From positions 22,116,864 to 22,180,863 of the forward strand of contig NW_020312903.1 in NCBI RefSeq assembly GCF_003265705.1: a DNA stretch of 64,000 nt, read 5' to 3'. This DNA is from Callorhinus ursinus. Taxonomy: Eukaryota; Chordata; Mammalia; Carnivora; Otariidae. Below, one piece after another: positions 13,976-25,794 of the stretch; the stretch's first letter is position 1, and each line of letters opens with the position of its first letter. The notes under the pieces were generated by a model. The model was not told where the DNA came from and ran no database searches. It saw only the letters and a program-made list of their open reading frames with translations. The position numbers and the translations under genes were made by a program.

Positions 13976-14229
13976 TCTGCATATGATAGTTAGAAAGGAA
14001 CATGATTACAATTATGTGTCACCCTTAGTTTTACTCAGAGGAGATGCTGAAGAAAAGAAAGCTGTCCTGACCCTTTCCCAAGACAGCAGCAAAGCGACCA
14101 AATCACTCCTGCGAAGCTATAAAGATGTGAACAAACACCGTTAGGGGACAGGAGTTCAATTTCTGGAGGCTGAGAAATTGGCAGGCACCAGAGTAGAAGC
14201 CACCTGGACGCTGCCACTGCCTGCAGGGC

Positions 14230-14258
14230 ACCCCCACCCCCCCCCTGCCCCACCCCCC

Positions 14259-14292
<34 letters not shown>

Positions 14293-14311
14293 CCCCCCCC
14301 CCCCCCCCCCC
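14230..14311. repeat. Poly-C tract
   Basis: About 82 nt almost all C, including pure runs at 14260-14289 and 14291-14311. On the gene's sense strand this is poly-G. Open frames here encode only poly-Pro or poly-Gly and are not genes. Confidence 0.95.
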
Positions 14312-15772
14312 GCACACATCAAGAGTCAGACAAGCCCCACTTCCAGTAGCAACAACTGGATCTGGTCCAAGAAAAATGCAGGCCCATAAAAGAGGACTTT
14401 TTTTAAAAAACTGAATACAGTGGAAAGATTTATTAGTCAGTACAAGTTGGTTTTGATCAGCTATTGCCTACTTGTTACAGTAGCCAGAGACCTATGGCTT
14501 TAATAACAGTGAGCAGTGTGGTACTGAGGAAGGCAATTGCAGTTAAAATGTTCTTTCATGCCCTGCTCTGTGTTGCTTGGAAATTACTGGCTGTTTTACT
14601 TCTGCACTTTAGAGCTCTGAATGCAATTGCAGGACACCTCCCACAATTCATGAACATTCTGTATTCATAGCAATTCAGACACTATAACTTTCCCACTAAA
14701 TTAACTGCCTGGAGTAGGTTTCAAAATCAAAGGAATTTGCTAACATCCACAAAGACGCATAGTTTCTCTTCTACTAGAAAGGCAAATCCTATGAATGCAG
14801 AGAATCTACAAAGCTGTAGGATTCATGTTTATTACATCCCAGGGTCTATGGTAGTTTAGGAATCACTTAAATGTCTCCCTTCCAGTAAAGGGATCCCCAG
14901 GAGAGCAAAACAGTGATTTCTAAAAAACATTAACAAAAAGAAGTGGAAAAAATGAAGCAGAGCTAGAGTTTTCTGTTCAACATTTCCACATACCACTATT
15001 TCTCATTTTAGGTGAATCATCTTAATATGATAAAATGAATCATTACATTTAATATCTCGAAAAGGGTGGAAATATGATTATAGCTTCAGATTTTAAAGAA
15101 ACTCAGAGAAAGATGGTTTCCAATGTTATTATTTATCCTATTCATAACAGATTTTATAGTGAAAGAAGCAGCTATAGCAGTACTTATAAAAGCAAACAAA
15201 TTTGGGATTAAAACAATGAGTCATTTTTTTATTGACTTACGTTAATATACTTTAAGCCCCATACATTCCAAATATTCCATGCAGACTTTCCCCATATTCT
15301 TGTAATTATACTCCAAGTAGGATTAGTGAGCAAAAATAACATTAGGGAATACTGCTCTTTCAAACTGCTCCTACTTAGTTACCAGACAAGATAATAAAGA
15401 AAAGTGTGGGTATGAATAATCGAGAGTGGACATCTATCTCTGGCCAGGGGTCAATCCCAGGGGTGGCTTTTGATGCCATCTCAGTTTCAAGTCCCCCGTG
15501 GGCCCTAATTATTCTTATTACCAGTGGCCTTACCCCCTATATGTGCACAAATAATAAAACATAGCAATACGCCATAGAAACTAGAATTTTTCTGGAAGAA
15601 AAGTTATAATTTTGCTTTTAAAATCATTTGGCAAGAAGCCACACATTTAGTTTACTATTGGCTCTTATTTCTCAGCAGTCACTGTATATATTCAGAAACT
15701 GTGCAGAATGAGAAAATAAGACCTAAACGTTGTTTGCAAATGAACTGAAAAATTTATGAAGATTCAATTGAC

Positions 15773-15971
15773 TGGGTGCCTCGGTGGCTCAGTCGTTAAG
15801 CGTCTGCCTTCGGCTCGGGTCATGGTCCCAGAGTCCTGGGATTGAGCCCCGCATCGGGCTCCCTGCTCAGCAGGAAGCCTGCTTCTCCCTCTCCCACTCC
15901 CCCTGCTTGTGTTCCCTCTCTTGCTGTGTCTCCCTCTGTCAAATAAATAAATAAAATCTTTAAAAAAAAAA
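15773..15971 (+). mobile_element. Can-SINE
   Basis: Head TGGGTGCCTCGGTGGCTCAG through the standard tail and A10. Flanks ATTCAATTGAC and ACTAAATTGAC suggest an imperfect TSD. Confidence 0.92.
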
Positions 15972-16090
15972 GACTAAATTGACCATGAAGTTGTTACGAT
16001 GTTAAATTTCAAAGATATTTAATTAAATATGTATTAACTTTTGTTGTAAGTTTTTTCAAATTTGAATTTTAAGAATTTTTCAAATTTCTT

Positions 16091-16108
16091 AAAATTTAGA
16101 GTCTCAGA
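16091..16108. repeat. TSD, left copy, of the 7SK insertion
   Basis: 18-bp direct repeat identical to 16348-16365; begins AAAA after TT. Confidence 0.9.
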
Positions 16109-16347
16109 GGATGTGAGGGCGATCTGGCTGCAACATCTGTCACCCCATTGATCGCCAGGGTTGATTCAGCTGATCTGGCTGGCTAGGCGGGTGTCCCCTT
16201 CCTCCCTCACCACTCCATGTGCGTCCCTCCCGAAGCTGCGCACTCGGTCGAAGAGGGCGACCTTCCCCGATAGAGGAGAGGACCGTTCTTTGGTCAAGGG
16301 TATACGAGTAGCTGCGCTCCCCTGCTAGAACCTCCAAACAAGCTCTC
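16109..16347 (+). pseudogene. 7SK snRNA retropseudogene, 3'-truncated
   Basis: Closely matches the first ~240 nt of the 331-nt 7SK RNA, the scaffold that holds P-TEFb with HEXIM (known). It starts exactly at the 7SK 5' end (GGATGTGAGGGCGATCTGGC) and stops after CAAACAAGCTCTC. The 5' hairpin with the paired GATC motifs that bind HEXIM is visible, followed by GTATACGAGTAGCTGCGCTC. The last third, with the 3' hairpin and U-run terminator, is missing. An 18-bp perfect direct repeat (AAAATTTAGAGTCTCAGA) flanks it at 16091-16108 and 16348-16365. The left copy is preceded by TT, giving the L1 endonuclease-type TT/AAAA site. There is no poly(A) tail. No promoter or terminator came with it, so it is not expected to be an active 7SK gene. 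Confidence 0.93.
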
Positions 16348-16365
16348 AAAATTTAGAGTCTCAGA
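16348..16365. repeat. TSD, right copy, of the 7SK insertion
   Basis: 18-bp copy identical to 16091-16108. Its first two A could also belong to 7SK (CTCTCAA), a microhomology at the priming point. Confidence 0.9.
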
Positions 16366-17854
16366 TATTTTGTATATCTGATATAATCCCTTTTACAGTC
16401 CACTGAGGTTTTTGGGGGGCCCATGTGGCCAATCTCTAGAAAGAAGCCTGCTTTCAGATCACAGACCTTCTTTAGAATGTAGTCTTCAGGGAAAAAATTA
16501 TTATCTCTCAAATTACATACTATTTTTTTTAAAACCAGAATAATCTTTATTAACTCAAAAAGCTGTGCTTTTTTCTTCCCCTTAATTCAATTAAACATGT
16601 ATTTATTATGAGATCTTAAAAAGCATTCATTGACCATCTCACATTCTGGATGAATAATGTATCCCCTCAAGGTACAAAGAACAGCTATGGGTCTTATCGA
16701 TAGATGTTAAATGTGAAAACATCCTTCGCATGCTACCACTGAGATGCACAAATAATTTTGAGGTTAATGGGTTAGGGTGGAAAGGCCACTGGAGAAGTGG
16801 GTTTCAAAAGGAAATCCTTGCTCTCCCAGATAAAAACGAGTTCCTAAAATAAGCCTTCAAGAACTATTTTTTTTTTTTTAAAGAAGAGATCTTAGTGGGA
16901 ACTTTTTTTTCCTGTTTTTTCTACTTTACCTTTTGAATACAATAATATATATAACATTTCAAACATCTAGTTTCACTATTAACTTAAGGAAAGAATCAGA
17001 CTCCACTGCATGTCATAACATATTATATCTTCAAATAATTCACATAGAAATTTCAGAATCTCAGATCAGTACAATAAAATTCCCTGTTCAGGAATGCAGA
17101 GGGAAGAAAATAATTCTGAATTGGTGACAATTTAAACAACAGAATGCTTTAAGGCAATAGTTATGTTACTCTTAAGTACTAGAAGTCACATCAATGGCTT
17201 CAAGAAAAAATATAGTTTATGTGGGCTGTTGCTATATTTTATTATTTTTGAATGGAAGTAGGGCAAAGCCACCAATAATTAGAATGACAGAACACATGAA
17301 GGGTATAAAACTGCTAGATCAAACACTACCCCTAGGATCATACATGAGTTGCTTTATGAAATAGATAGACTCACTTATAGTTAAGAGGTTATATAAAAAT
17401 GTATGCTGCTAGAGTGCTTTTAAAGGCTCTCAAAACCCATGTGCTTCCCTAAGTAAGCTAAACAACCACCAACAATCTTGTTCAGATTACTTATTTCTTA
17501 GAACGCCATCCCCCCATCCCTACCATCTTCCACCAAGAGGTCAGATTTCAACCAGCTCTATGTTAACATGCATTCTGGCTCAGAATAATATGCATATAAA
17601 TGGTATATTCAGTATTTAATTTTCCCATCTTGCCAACAAGATGTCTTAAAATTTAAACTTGAAAAAGCAACATAGTGCTTATATGTTTAGGGATAAATGA
17701 GAATCTGAGAATTGTATCATAAAGTGTATCTGCTCTGTTAGCTTTTTGTAAGGTTAAAGTATTTTGACCTGAAGAAATACATTCTTTTTTAAGTTACTGT
17801 TTTTCATTTAATTTTCACAGAATTTTAAATGTTTTATTAACCTGAGATAATTTT

Positions 17855-18039
17855 TTCTAGCTCCATCCCTGTTGTTGTAAGTGCCAAGATCTCGTACTTT
17901 TTTATTGGAGTATAGTCCATTGTATAAATATACCATATTTTCTTTATTTTTTCCTCAGATCTAGGGTTCAGGTTTGGGTTCGGGTTAGGTTTAGGGACTG
18001 GTGAGGGTATGTGTCTGGTATCCTGCAGTTCAGACATCT
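17855..18039 (-). mobile_element. Tail-less insert: L1 ORF2 fragment joined to telomere-like repeats
   Basis: The 185-bp segment is flanked by a 16-bp direct repeat with one mismatch (AACCTGAGAYAATTTT at 17839-17854 and 18040-18055). On the minus strand about 17857-17953 resembles the 3' part of L1 ORF2 (AATATGGTATATTTATACAATGG type wording). On the plus strand 17962-17996 is a degenerate TTAGGG-like array with 6-base spacing (TAGGGT, TCAGGT, TTGGGT, TCGGGT, TAGGTT, TAGGG). No poly(A) or poly(T) tail is present. The repeat may be a TSD or a chance duplication. Confidence 0.5.
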
Positions 18040-18112
18040 AACCTGAGACAATTTTGTACCTCAGGTTAGGTCTCTGACCTGAGACAGGATGCCAAGTCAT
18101 AAGAATTCTTTT

Positions 18113-18262
18113 CTTTTATTATTTCATTTTATTTTATTTTTTAAGGACGCTCCACACCCAGCTTGGAGCCCAGTGAGGGGCTTGAACTCACAAGCCTGAG
18201 ATCAAGATCTGAGCTGAGACCAAGAGTCAGATGCTCAACCGACTGAGCCACCCAGGAGCCCC
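18113..18262 (-). mobile_element. Can-SINE, older or shortened copy
   Basis: Reverse-complement SINE ending CAACCGACTGAGCCACCCAGG. It is about 150 bp and diverged, with the tRNA half complete and the CT-rich part short. Perfect 12-bp TSD AAGAATTCTTTT at 18101-18112 and 18263-18274. Confidence 0.88.
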
Positions 18263-18599
18263 AAGAATTCTTTTATTTTAAAATTTTTTTTCCAAGTATT
18301 TTTTTAAATAAATAGGAAAACAAAGCTTTTTTCAGACCTGACATACAATGTTCTTTATTTATAGCAGCTCCTTCTGCCAAATTCTACTATGAAACCATAT
18401 CAGTAAAGATGCCAAACTCATGCTAATCAGAGTCACTAAAGTAACCTGTATCAATTACTAAAATGTCACATCCTGTTTTCCTCCCAACTTAATCAACTTC
18501 CATTTCAGCTTCCACTGGCATAACAATTTTAAAGTATGGATATAATCAAAGCAAATTTTAATATTTCCCTTCAAATTTTGACACTTTTGCTTACAAATG

Positions 18600-19060
18600 A
18601 ACAAGGTTGAAAAATGTTAGCAAGGAATTGTACTTGCTGAGTCAGGGATTTTATATTACGCTACTATTTGACCTAGTAATTACACTTTCAGAAATTATGC
18701 AATACTATAGTGATTATCAGAAAAGAAGAAAAGACAACACAAAGAAAGATGTTCAATACAGCATTATTTATAATCGTAAATATTCGAAAAAGACTAAGAG
18801 TTCTAGAATGGGATAAACATTTTTAGAGGCAGAGTTAAAGTGAACAATGCTCATGAGACAAATTTAAGGAAAAACAGCAATACAGAATAAGCTGAATTGT
18901 TTCAAAAATCTAAAATGCTTACCAAAAGGAAAAAGTCATATATACTATAAAATTAATGTTGTATTGCTAAAGGGTGGGAGTATAGAATCTTTACATACTT
19001 CCTTGTATTTTCGGCATTTAAGTTAAATTGATCACCTACACATTACTTGTATCATCAAAA
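18600..19060 (+). mobile_element. Old L1-like relic
   Basis: Wording such as ATGTTCAATACAGCATTATTTATAATCG, spread over 18740-18780, with diverged flanks matches the late-ORF2 pattern of old L1. Low identity. Confidence 0.4.
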
Positions 19061-19137
19061 AATTATTTAAAATGGAAGATTTATCTTTTAAAAAATCATA
19101 TCTAAATTTGTTCTACTTTAGGGGGCTTCCATGTTTA

Positions 19138-19261
19138 TTTATTTTTAAAATTTAAATTCAATTAGCCAACATATAGTACATCATTAGTTTTTGATGTAGT
19201 GTTGAATGATTCATTAGTTGCATAACACCCAGTGCTCATCAGATCATGTGCGCTCCTTAAT
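19138..19261 (-). mobile_element. Carnivore-type L1 3' end, antisense, truncated
   Basis: Contains GCATAACACCCAGTGCTCAT and CTCCTTAATGG, the reverse complement of carnivore L1 3' UTR. TSD GGGGCTTCCATGTTTA at 19122-19137 and GGGGCCTCCATGTTTA at 19262-19277 (one mismatch). Confidence 0.7.
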
Positions 19262-19431
19262 GGGGCCTCCATGTTTAATGACAAGAGTTGGCACTGTGTA
19301 TTCTCAAACAATGCATGAGCTTATTTTGCAACCCCTTCCCTAGGACTATCATTGCAACCACTCCATTTTTTTCTTAATATTATATACCAATTCTTGGTCT
19401 CTTAAATAGTAGCATTGCAAATCTTTCTTAC

Positions 19432-19495
19432 TTTACCACAATATTTCCTAAACATCGAGCCTTCAGTTTTTGCATGTTGTCATCCAAAATCATAA
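19432..19495 (-). CDS. ACSS3: ACSS3 internal exon, 64 nt (VMILDDNMQK...)
   Basis: A short exon of 64 nt. TT completes Val, then MILDDNMQKLKARCLGNIVV follows, with AA of a Lys codon at the end. It covers the beta-strand after the P-G-Y loop, where relatives carry a V-x-x-D-D segment and then the I-x-x-K stretch leading to the acceptor-hydroxyl region. The acceptor is TTTACTTTGCAG; the donor AAA before gtaaga is strong. The in-frame GTAAAG slightly upstream could be misread as the donor, but using it would break the frame with the next exon. The length is not a multiple of three, so skipping would shift the frame. Confidence 0.95.
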
Positions 19496-20284
19496 CTGCA
19501 AAGTAAAATATAAACAAACAAATAATATAAATCTGAATAAAAATGCATACCCTTAAAGCTTAAACTTTTCCATGTTTCCTATATCCAACCCCCAAAATTG
19601 TAGCTTCACAGGCATCTTTTAATTTCTATGAGACCGTGAACATATAACTATGCTAACATGTCTCACAAAAAATTAAAAGAGCACATGCTTTGATTCTTAA
19701 CAAGATCATGAATTTTCCCTCAGAACCTCCCTTAAGTAAAGACATTGCATTTCAAACATGCTGTTAATTTCATAATCCATGTTTATATCCACTTCAACAT
19801 GGCCTATTCTACCACAAACATTAAAAATATATGCAGCTTTTCAAAAATTAAAGGAAACACATCAAGTTCTAAAATACACCAAAAAATATTTCAAGCAATA
19901 AAAATAAGGTATTTAAGCCTGGGAAACCCCTTCTTCTGATTTAAAGCTTAATATCCACTTCTGAGCCTTCAAGATCCATTTAATTCCCAAATATTATCCC
20001 AGTACTTTCTGTTAAAATACACTGTTAAAATCCTGAAGATTTTAGGAGGTCAAAGCTTGAATCCACATTCAGTAACCCCTAGTGCAAGCTGGAAATGAGG
20101 ATATATCATCATGTTTTAAGCTCTAATTGATCCTTTATGTGGCTTCATCCATCCAGGTTGTTCTACTGAGCGAGGCTATGAGAAAAGAAGGACACTGTCC
20201 CCAGAAAAAAGTTAATCGTTCCTTTCTTTGTGTTCCCAGAACACTTTGTTTTAAAGTTCTATTCTGACAATTAGTAGTGGTATA

Positions 20285-20525
20285 AATATTCCTCTCACAA
20301 GACTAGAAGGTCATTAAGGTTGGAGGTCATGCCTCACTAATGCTTGCGTCCCCAAATCTCAGTACAGTAGCCAATTTACTCTGCTCCCCTGTACAAGTAT
20401 TACACCCTCAATTTCTCTAGATAAAAAATGGGAGTGATTCTTTTCTCAGTGTTGTTACAAGAATTACCTGAAGAAAAAGGTGACAAGCTTGTGTAAGGTA
20501 CTCAATGAATGTGAAACTGTTACAT
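20285..20525 (+). repeat. L2 relic followed by a MIR relic
   Basis: 20300-20375 has GGAGGTCATGCCTCACTAATGC-like L2 wording. 20395-20525 has the MIR pattern ending GTACTCAATGAATGTGAA. Confidence 0.45.
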
Positions 20526-21319
20526 CGCATTGAATATTTTTCACACACAAAAAATGGTTTTCTTTCCTTTCCCAAGTGGATACTGCTTTTTTATTATACT
20601 ACTGAATACTACATTATGCTTCTGAATCTCTGACTAACCACAAAACATAAAAATCATGAGTCATAAAGTCACTACTTCCTTGGTTATAGATACTTTAGTT
20701 CTAACGTTTAACCTACACTGTCTGTCAGCCAAGGAGAAATTTCTGTACTGAAATTTCATGAGGCATCAAAGCTTAACTCTTTCTTATAGCTCAGTATAAA
20801 AATACCGAAAGGGAAATGTATTTAACATCTCCCACAAACATCAGCCCCTAAAAATGGCTCAACACAAAGTAATTTTTCCAATAAAAGGAGCAAGGATGAC
20901 AGAACCGTTCAAAGTGAAGATTTCACTAAAGCTGGGTTCACCTTCCCATGCTTGGAAAAGTCACTGACTTCACAGAATATCTATTTCTGCCCTAAAAAAA
21001 AAAAAAAAAAATCTAAAGTTTCTTTTTACAAATACATCTGAGAGGCTAAGTCAAATGATCCACATTTCCTTAACTAATCACTGTCCTAGAAAGAAAAGAC
21101 AGTATTTTTATGTCAGAGAGGCAGAGGATATATATTTTATATATTCTCTATATTTTAGAATTTACATGCAAATAGAAACTATATGTTGGAACCGTTTTCT
21201 GTCTCCCAAAGATGGGTTTTCCTCATAAGTCTATTAAGCTAAATTGTGTGACCTTATGCATATAAAATAACTTCTGTTCTTCATATTCCCTGAAATAGCA
21301 GCACACGACTAGCTAAGAC

Positions 21320-21490
21320 TTAGTTCAGTCTGGTTACTGGCAAGTGCTTGTGTTAATGCTTCAGTGTGTTACATCATGACCCTATGAAGCATGGGGAATT
21401 ATTATTCCCATTTAGAAAGAAGGAAATCGAATTTCTGAAAAGTTAGGTGACTTGTATAAGTTATGCAACTAGCAAGTGGAGCCCATGGGA
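21320..21490 (-). repeat. MIR relic
   Basis: ATTATTATTCCCATTTAGAA followed by AGTTAGGTGACTTGTATAAG, the reverse MIR pattern. Confidence 0.55.
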
Positions 21491-21811
21491 TATTACTGAA
21501 CTGTTATAGCCACTACCAGCAATCTATAGCAAAAACTTAAAATATATTATATCCCATTGTCACATACCACCAGCATGGATGAAGTGATTTCTCTATTTAG
21601 AATCTTTACTTTTTATTTTTTTTGAATCTTTACCTTTTATACTTATCTTTGGCCAACAAGGTTCAGAAGCCTTATCATCACTCCTAAATTAAACGGTAGC
21701 ATATATATAATGGGAAACACTGCAACTTTTGTAGCAAAAACACACAAAGAAACAAACAAAATAAAACGTTGTCTATAGGAGCAATCAGCCGTATTACCTC
21801 AAGAAAGTGAT

Positions 21812-21965
21812 TCAGTCTCTCCGGGCACCAGTTAACTCATCTTTAGAATGGTAATGATACCTCTGAATTAAATACAATTCATCATTAAATGAAATGATGT
21901 ATGCAAAGTACTCTGCACCTAGCAAGGATTCCATACATATTAATTTCACAGCCATATCCTTAATG
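21812..21965 (+). repeat. MIR relic
   Basis: CAGTTAACTCATCTTTAGAATGG followed by AAAGTACTCTGCACCTAGCA. Confidence 0.5.
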
Positions 21966-22206
21966 TACCTTATAAATACTATTTTCTTGGTTATGACAGC
22001 CATTTAGAACATGTCCTTGGAAGTCAACAATCTTATTTTTGATCCAATTGACTAATAACAAAATTAAGGCATTTATTTATAGTACAAAGTATTCATTCAA
22101 TCAAATACTTTTAAGCACCTACTGTGCAGTTTGATTCGCATTAGACATGGAAAAATACCAAATTTATTAACCTTGCATATTCCAAATAATCAGGGTCATT
22201 TCTCAC

Positions 22207-22302
22207 CATTGTATCCTGGAACACTTTTTCCTGCTTGTCCTGGAGGAGGTGTTTTAGAATTACCTAATCCAATGCATGATGCCGTAATTGGGGATCCAGT
22301 CT
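22207..22302 (-). CDS. ACSS3: ACSS3 internal exon (ETGSPITASC...VPGYN)
   Basis: A 96-nt exon. AG joins the preceding G to make Glu, giving ETGSPITASC, then IGLGNSKTPPPGQAGKSVPG and YN, ending with the first base of a Val codon. ETGSP completes the adenylate-binding motif; the PPPGQAGKSVPGY loop matches the G-x-x-G-x-P-x-P-G-Y type segment of acetyl-CoA synthetases near the active site. The acceptor reads TTTCTCCAG before AGACTGG. An AG two bases further in is possible, but only the chosen site keeps the frame with the exon at 37213-37316. The donor ATG before gtgaga is strong. An L2-like relic lies within about 60 bp of the donor on the intron side. Confidence 0.96.
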
Positions 22303-22904
22303 CTGGAGAAATAAATATTATTTATCATTTAATATTTAAACTCGAGATCATGATGTTTCTTCGATGTATGCCCTGCCCCCTACCCCCAAGTTTGTCATAG
22401 ACTTTAACTGCACGAGGAAGAGATGAGGAGTGGAAATGTATTCTTTAAAAATGAAAAAAAGATCCAGTAATCGATACCAGATCCAACAGTTTTAAAACCT
22501 AAGGACACAAATTGAGAATAATGTATAGAGTAACACTTCTAAAGAAAAGAGAGATCTCTCTAATGTTCTTGGTTATGAATCAACAGGCATGAAAAATACA
22601 GAATTATGTGGCTGTGAGAATTTTGCAACACATGATAAAAACTCAAAGATCTTTAGAAAAGTGCTCTCTCTTAATTCACCTAAAGATTTTTATCATGGTA
22701 AATAATAGCTACGTGCAAGATATTTGTTATTTATGGCTTAATTTCTGGAATAAATAACCCAAGGATTTGGGGGAATATATGAACAATATCAACTCTAATT
22801 TTGAAAGAACTACAGCTACCTAGAGAGCTTGCATCTACAGCTGAACTTAACAATGCTCTATCAAATTGCTCTCAGTCTGTTGTCCCTGGGCTCCTAGAAG
22901 GCAG

Positions 22905-22955
22905 GAAGACAGGGCAAGCAGGCAGGCAGGAAGGGAAGAAGGAAGGAAAGAAGGA
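22905..22955. repeat. Purine-rich simple repeat
   Basis: Irregular GGCA, GGAA and GAAG tetramers, purine-rich on the plus strand. Confidence 0.7.
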
Positions 22956-23655
22956 CATTTATGCTATGCTGATTATTTCATCAAGACCAGAGACTTTGCC
23001 ACAATTAACTTGCACGGATGAACAAACATGATAAAATCATTTTCTCTGTCTCAAATTGTTAATAGTCAGAACAATGGCAGCTATTATATGATAGCCATAC
23101 ATTCTGAAAGTGATTATTTTTATGGACAAATGCATTTGTTATTATGGGTGAACACAAGTTTGGGGTTAGCATAATCTTTTAAATATGAGATTTGCATGTG
23201 CGGAGGAGCACAGTAAGAGGTACTGACTGAAAAGTTTTGGAACTAGTGGCTTAATATTATACACACAAACATACAGTATGTATACCCAAGGGATTAACTG
23301 CCAAACCAACTGAATCCAAAGTAATCCAAAAAATTAAAAAACATCTATCTTCCTAAGGACTCAGAATGTATTCTTTCCACTATGGCTTCTACCATAACTT
23401 ATCATACATTTATATCACTTTAGGATGGTGGGAAGAATTTATTACTCTTCTTTACTTTCCAGAGTAGTTCAGTTTATTATTCACATTTTATGGATGGTGG
23501 TTCAGCTGGCATCAATAACAGAAGATGGACTCTGGAACATGAAAATACAGTTCCTAAGTCACAGTCCAGTGCTTAAGATGCTAAGCGATATGGTCACCAC
23601 TGAGGAGAAGCAGCAAGTCACCAGAGCAGACATTTCTGATGTTAACAAAGAACTT

Positions 23656-23713
23656 TCAAATGGCTTCATACCATGACAAATGTTTCAAATGTGTTCATAC
23701 CATGACAAAAAAT
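23656..23713. repeat. 29-bp tandem duplication
   Basis: TCAAATG.. TTCATACCATGACAAA occurs twice in tandem (23656-23684 and 23685-23713) with a few differences. Confidence 0.75.
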
Positions 23714-25794
23714 GGACAGGTATTATACAAAATGGCATTCCGTCAGTCACGCAATCTCCCTGTCTTCTCTCCCTACAGCACAAGCAAAGCAGGGAAGGAA
23801 ACCCCCATATCCGGAAAGGTTAGCAACATTTTCCCCTTTGCCTTTTTAAAAATGTCTCAGTAATGACTCAGCTGTCCTCCAAACTGACAGAGACAAGAGC
23901 GGTGTGGTACCGGGAAGCAACCCCCTGTCGAGTTTCAGTGAGGAGCTTAAAGGAAGGTGTGCTGACAGAGCAAGGTGACTACAGCCACAGAAGCTACTAG
24001 GACACAGGACACAGGGAGATGTCCCCCTTATGATGCTTCTGTTCCCCCTCACGCCCTGGGCGGGGGAAGCAACTGCTAAAGCACATCTTCTGTGTTCAAA
24101 GTGTGTCTTATCAGGTTTAGTTTATCACCAGTGGCACTCCAATCATTTCAAGTTCAAACTCTCTACATTTCTTAACACCATGAAGCCTCTCAGCAACGTG
24201 TCAACAGATGGCTCTAGAACCTACAAACGAACCTTCCGGAAGATGGCTTCAGGACCTGCTGTCTGAAAGAGAGACAAACACAAAACCACCACAACGAAAC
24301 TCTAACTGCACTCTGCTGCATCTCATGTCCCTGTGGATTCTTAGGAAAAATGCGGGCACTCTGTTCTTCCTCTAACACTGGGAGAAAGGAGGTATGGGAA
24401 GAGGAAGCGAGAACAAAACCTCGTCTTACGCAAAGACACAGGAATGAGTTAGTGACATGGTCAGCTTCTACTGCCTGCATCTTTGTATAGTGATTACATA
24501 GTTACCATCTTTGCACCCTCAGCTGTTTTGTTATAATTAATGATTGTAAGACATATGAAGAGCACGTTCTTCTACATGATTACTTTGACTGAATTTTAAT
24601 GGCAATAAAAAGGATTATCCAGTAGTAGACAAGTAGACAATATAAGTCATTCGGGTATCTCGCTGACTTTATATTCATTTGGGGGTTTGGAAAAAGAACT
24701 GTTGGTAGTGACATGTAAAAGATACATTCAGGCGAAATGACAGTTCCTCGGCTCCACACAGGGAGCCATAGTTAGGACCAAAGTGGGATGAGAACTTTGG
24801 TTTTCTCTCTTTATATCTCTGAACATCCTGAGACCCAAAGAATGTACTGATCCACCTGCACGGCAAGTGCATGCCTGTGTGCTCACACATCCATGTGCTC
24901 ACACATTCACGCACACAGATCACAACCACCCCGGCTCTCAGGCTGGTCCATGTGCAGAATAGGCTTCTGGCTGGGACAAGCCCTTGGGCATACTGCCGGC
25001 CTTAACCAAACTTCTAAGGATTCCCAAAGCCCCACTGCAAATATGTTCTAAAATCATCTGCTTCACACTGTCCAGGCTATAATTAACCGGCTAGCAGTTA
25101 TCTAGGGAGATGGGAAATCCGGATGTCACCCTGTGACCGGGAAATAGGTGCAAACTAGAACATTCTCTCTGAAGAACAGAATTGGATGGTTCATTTGGAG
25201 AAATCTTTCCAAAGATACCTAATCTTAGAAAGAGACACCCAGGAAGAATATGGCAGGGAACTGAATGAAGCTTGTGAAGAATGCGTTATTTTGGTACATT
25301 TATATTCATACTGCATTAACGGCGAATGCAGACACTTCACTTTACTGTCTCTCTACCTCATTGCATTAGTGAACTGTTATGTAAAGGAATTTTCCTTAAA
25401 ACTGCTAACTCTAAAGGAAGAAAAGGAATGAAAATGAATATACTTTTTTTTTCAAATATGAATTATGCTGTGTACTATGCTAAGTGCTTTTTGTTTATAT
25501 TATGCGTTTAATCCAACTACATAGGGAGACAGGGAGAAAAGGGAATATTCTTCTCACAAATGAAAACTACTAAGGACTAACCTAGAAAATTTAAACCATT
25601 TGCACCGGTTTGCATAGTTCTTACAGACAAGGAGAAGAATGAAATAGACAAGTGTACCACTTGTGAGGTTCTTAGGAAGAATACAGAGGGCTGAAGAGAA
25701 ATCACCCAGACTGTGTCTCAGAGGAAGAAAAATCCTAGCAATAGAGAGTGACCCGGTCTCTCATATTCGCAAATGGAGGTACTGGTGGGACATA

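Larger units (their letters stand above)
9254..19431 (-). other. ACSS3: ACSS3 intron
   Basis: A 10.2-kb intron. Recognised contents: L2-like relic near 12345-12460, MIR at 13850-13975, poly-C tract 14230-14311, Can-SINE 15773-15971, 7SK retropseudogene 16109-16347, L1/telomere-like insert 17855-18039, Can-SINE 18113-18262, old L1 18600-19060 and an antisense L1 end 19138-19261. I see no defined element in 9260-12000 or 16400-17800 apart from T and A runs. Confidence 0.9.
19496..22206 (-). other. ACSS3: ACSS3 intron
   Basis: A 2.7-kb intron with only ancient repeats: L2 and MIR relics at 20285-20525, MIR at 21320-21490 and 21812-21965, L2-like at 22085-22150, and an A18-type run near 20994-21011. 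Confidence 0.9.

Noticed and set aside
14035..14414. Open frames rich in Gly or Pro
   Set aside because: Produced by the poly-C tract.
16140..16349. 69-codon minus-strand frame
   Set aside because: Antisense to the 7SK retropseudogene; its openness comes from the GC-rich RNA sequence.
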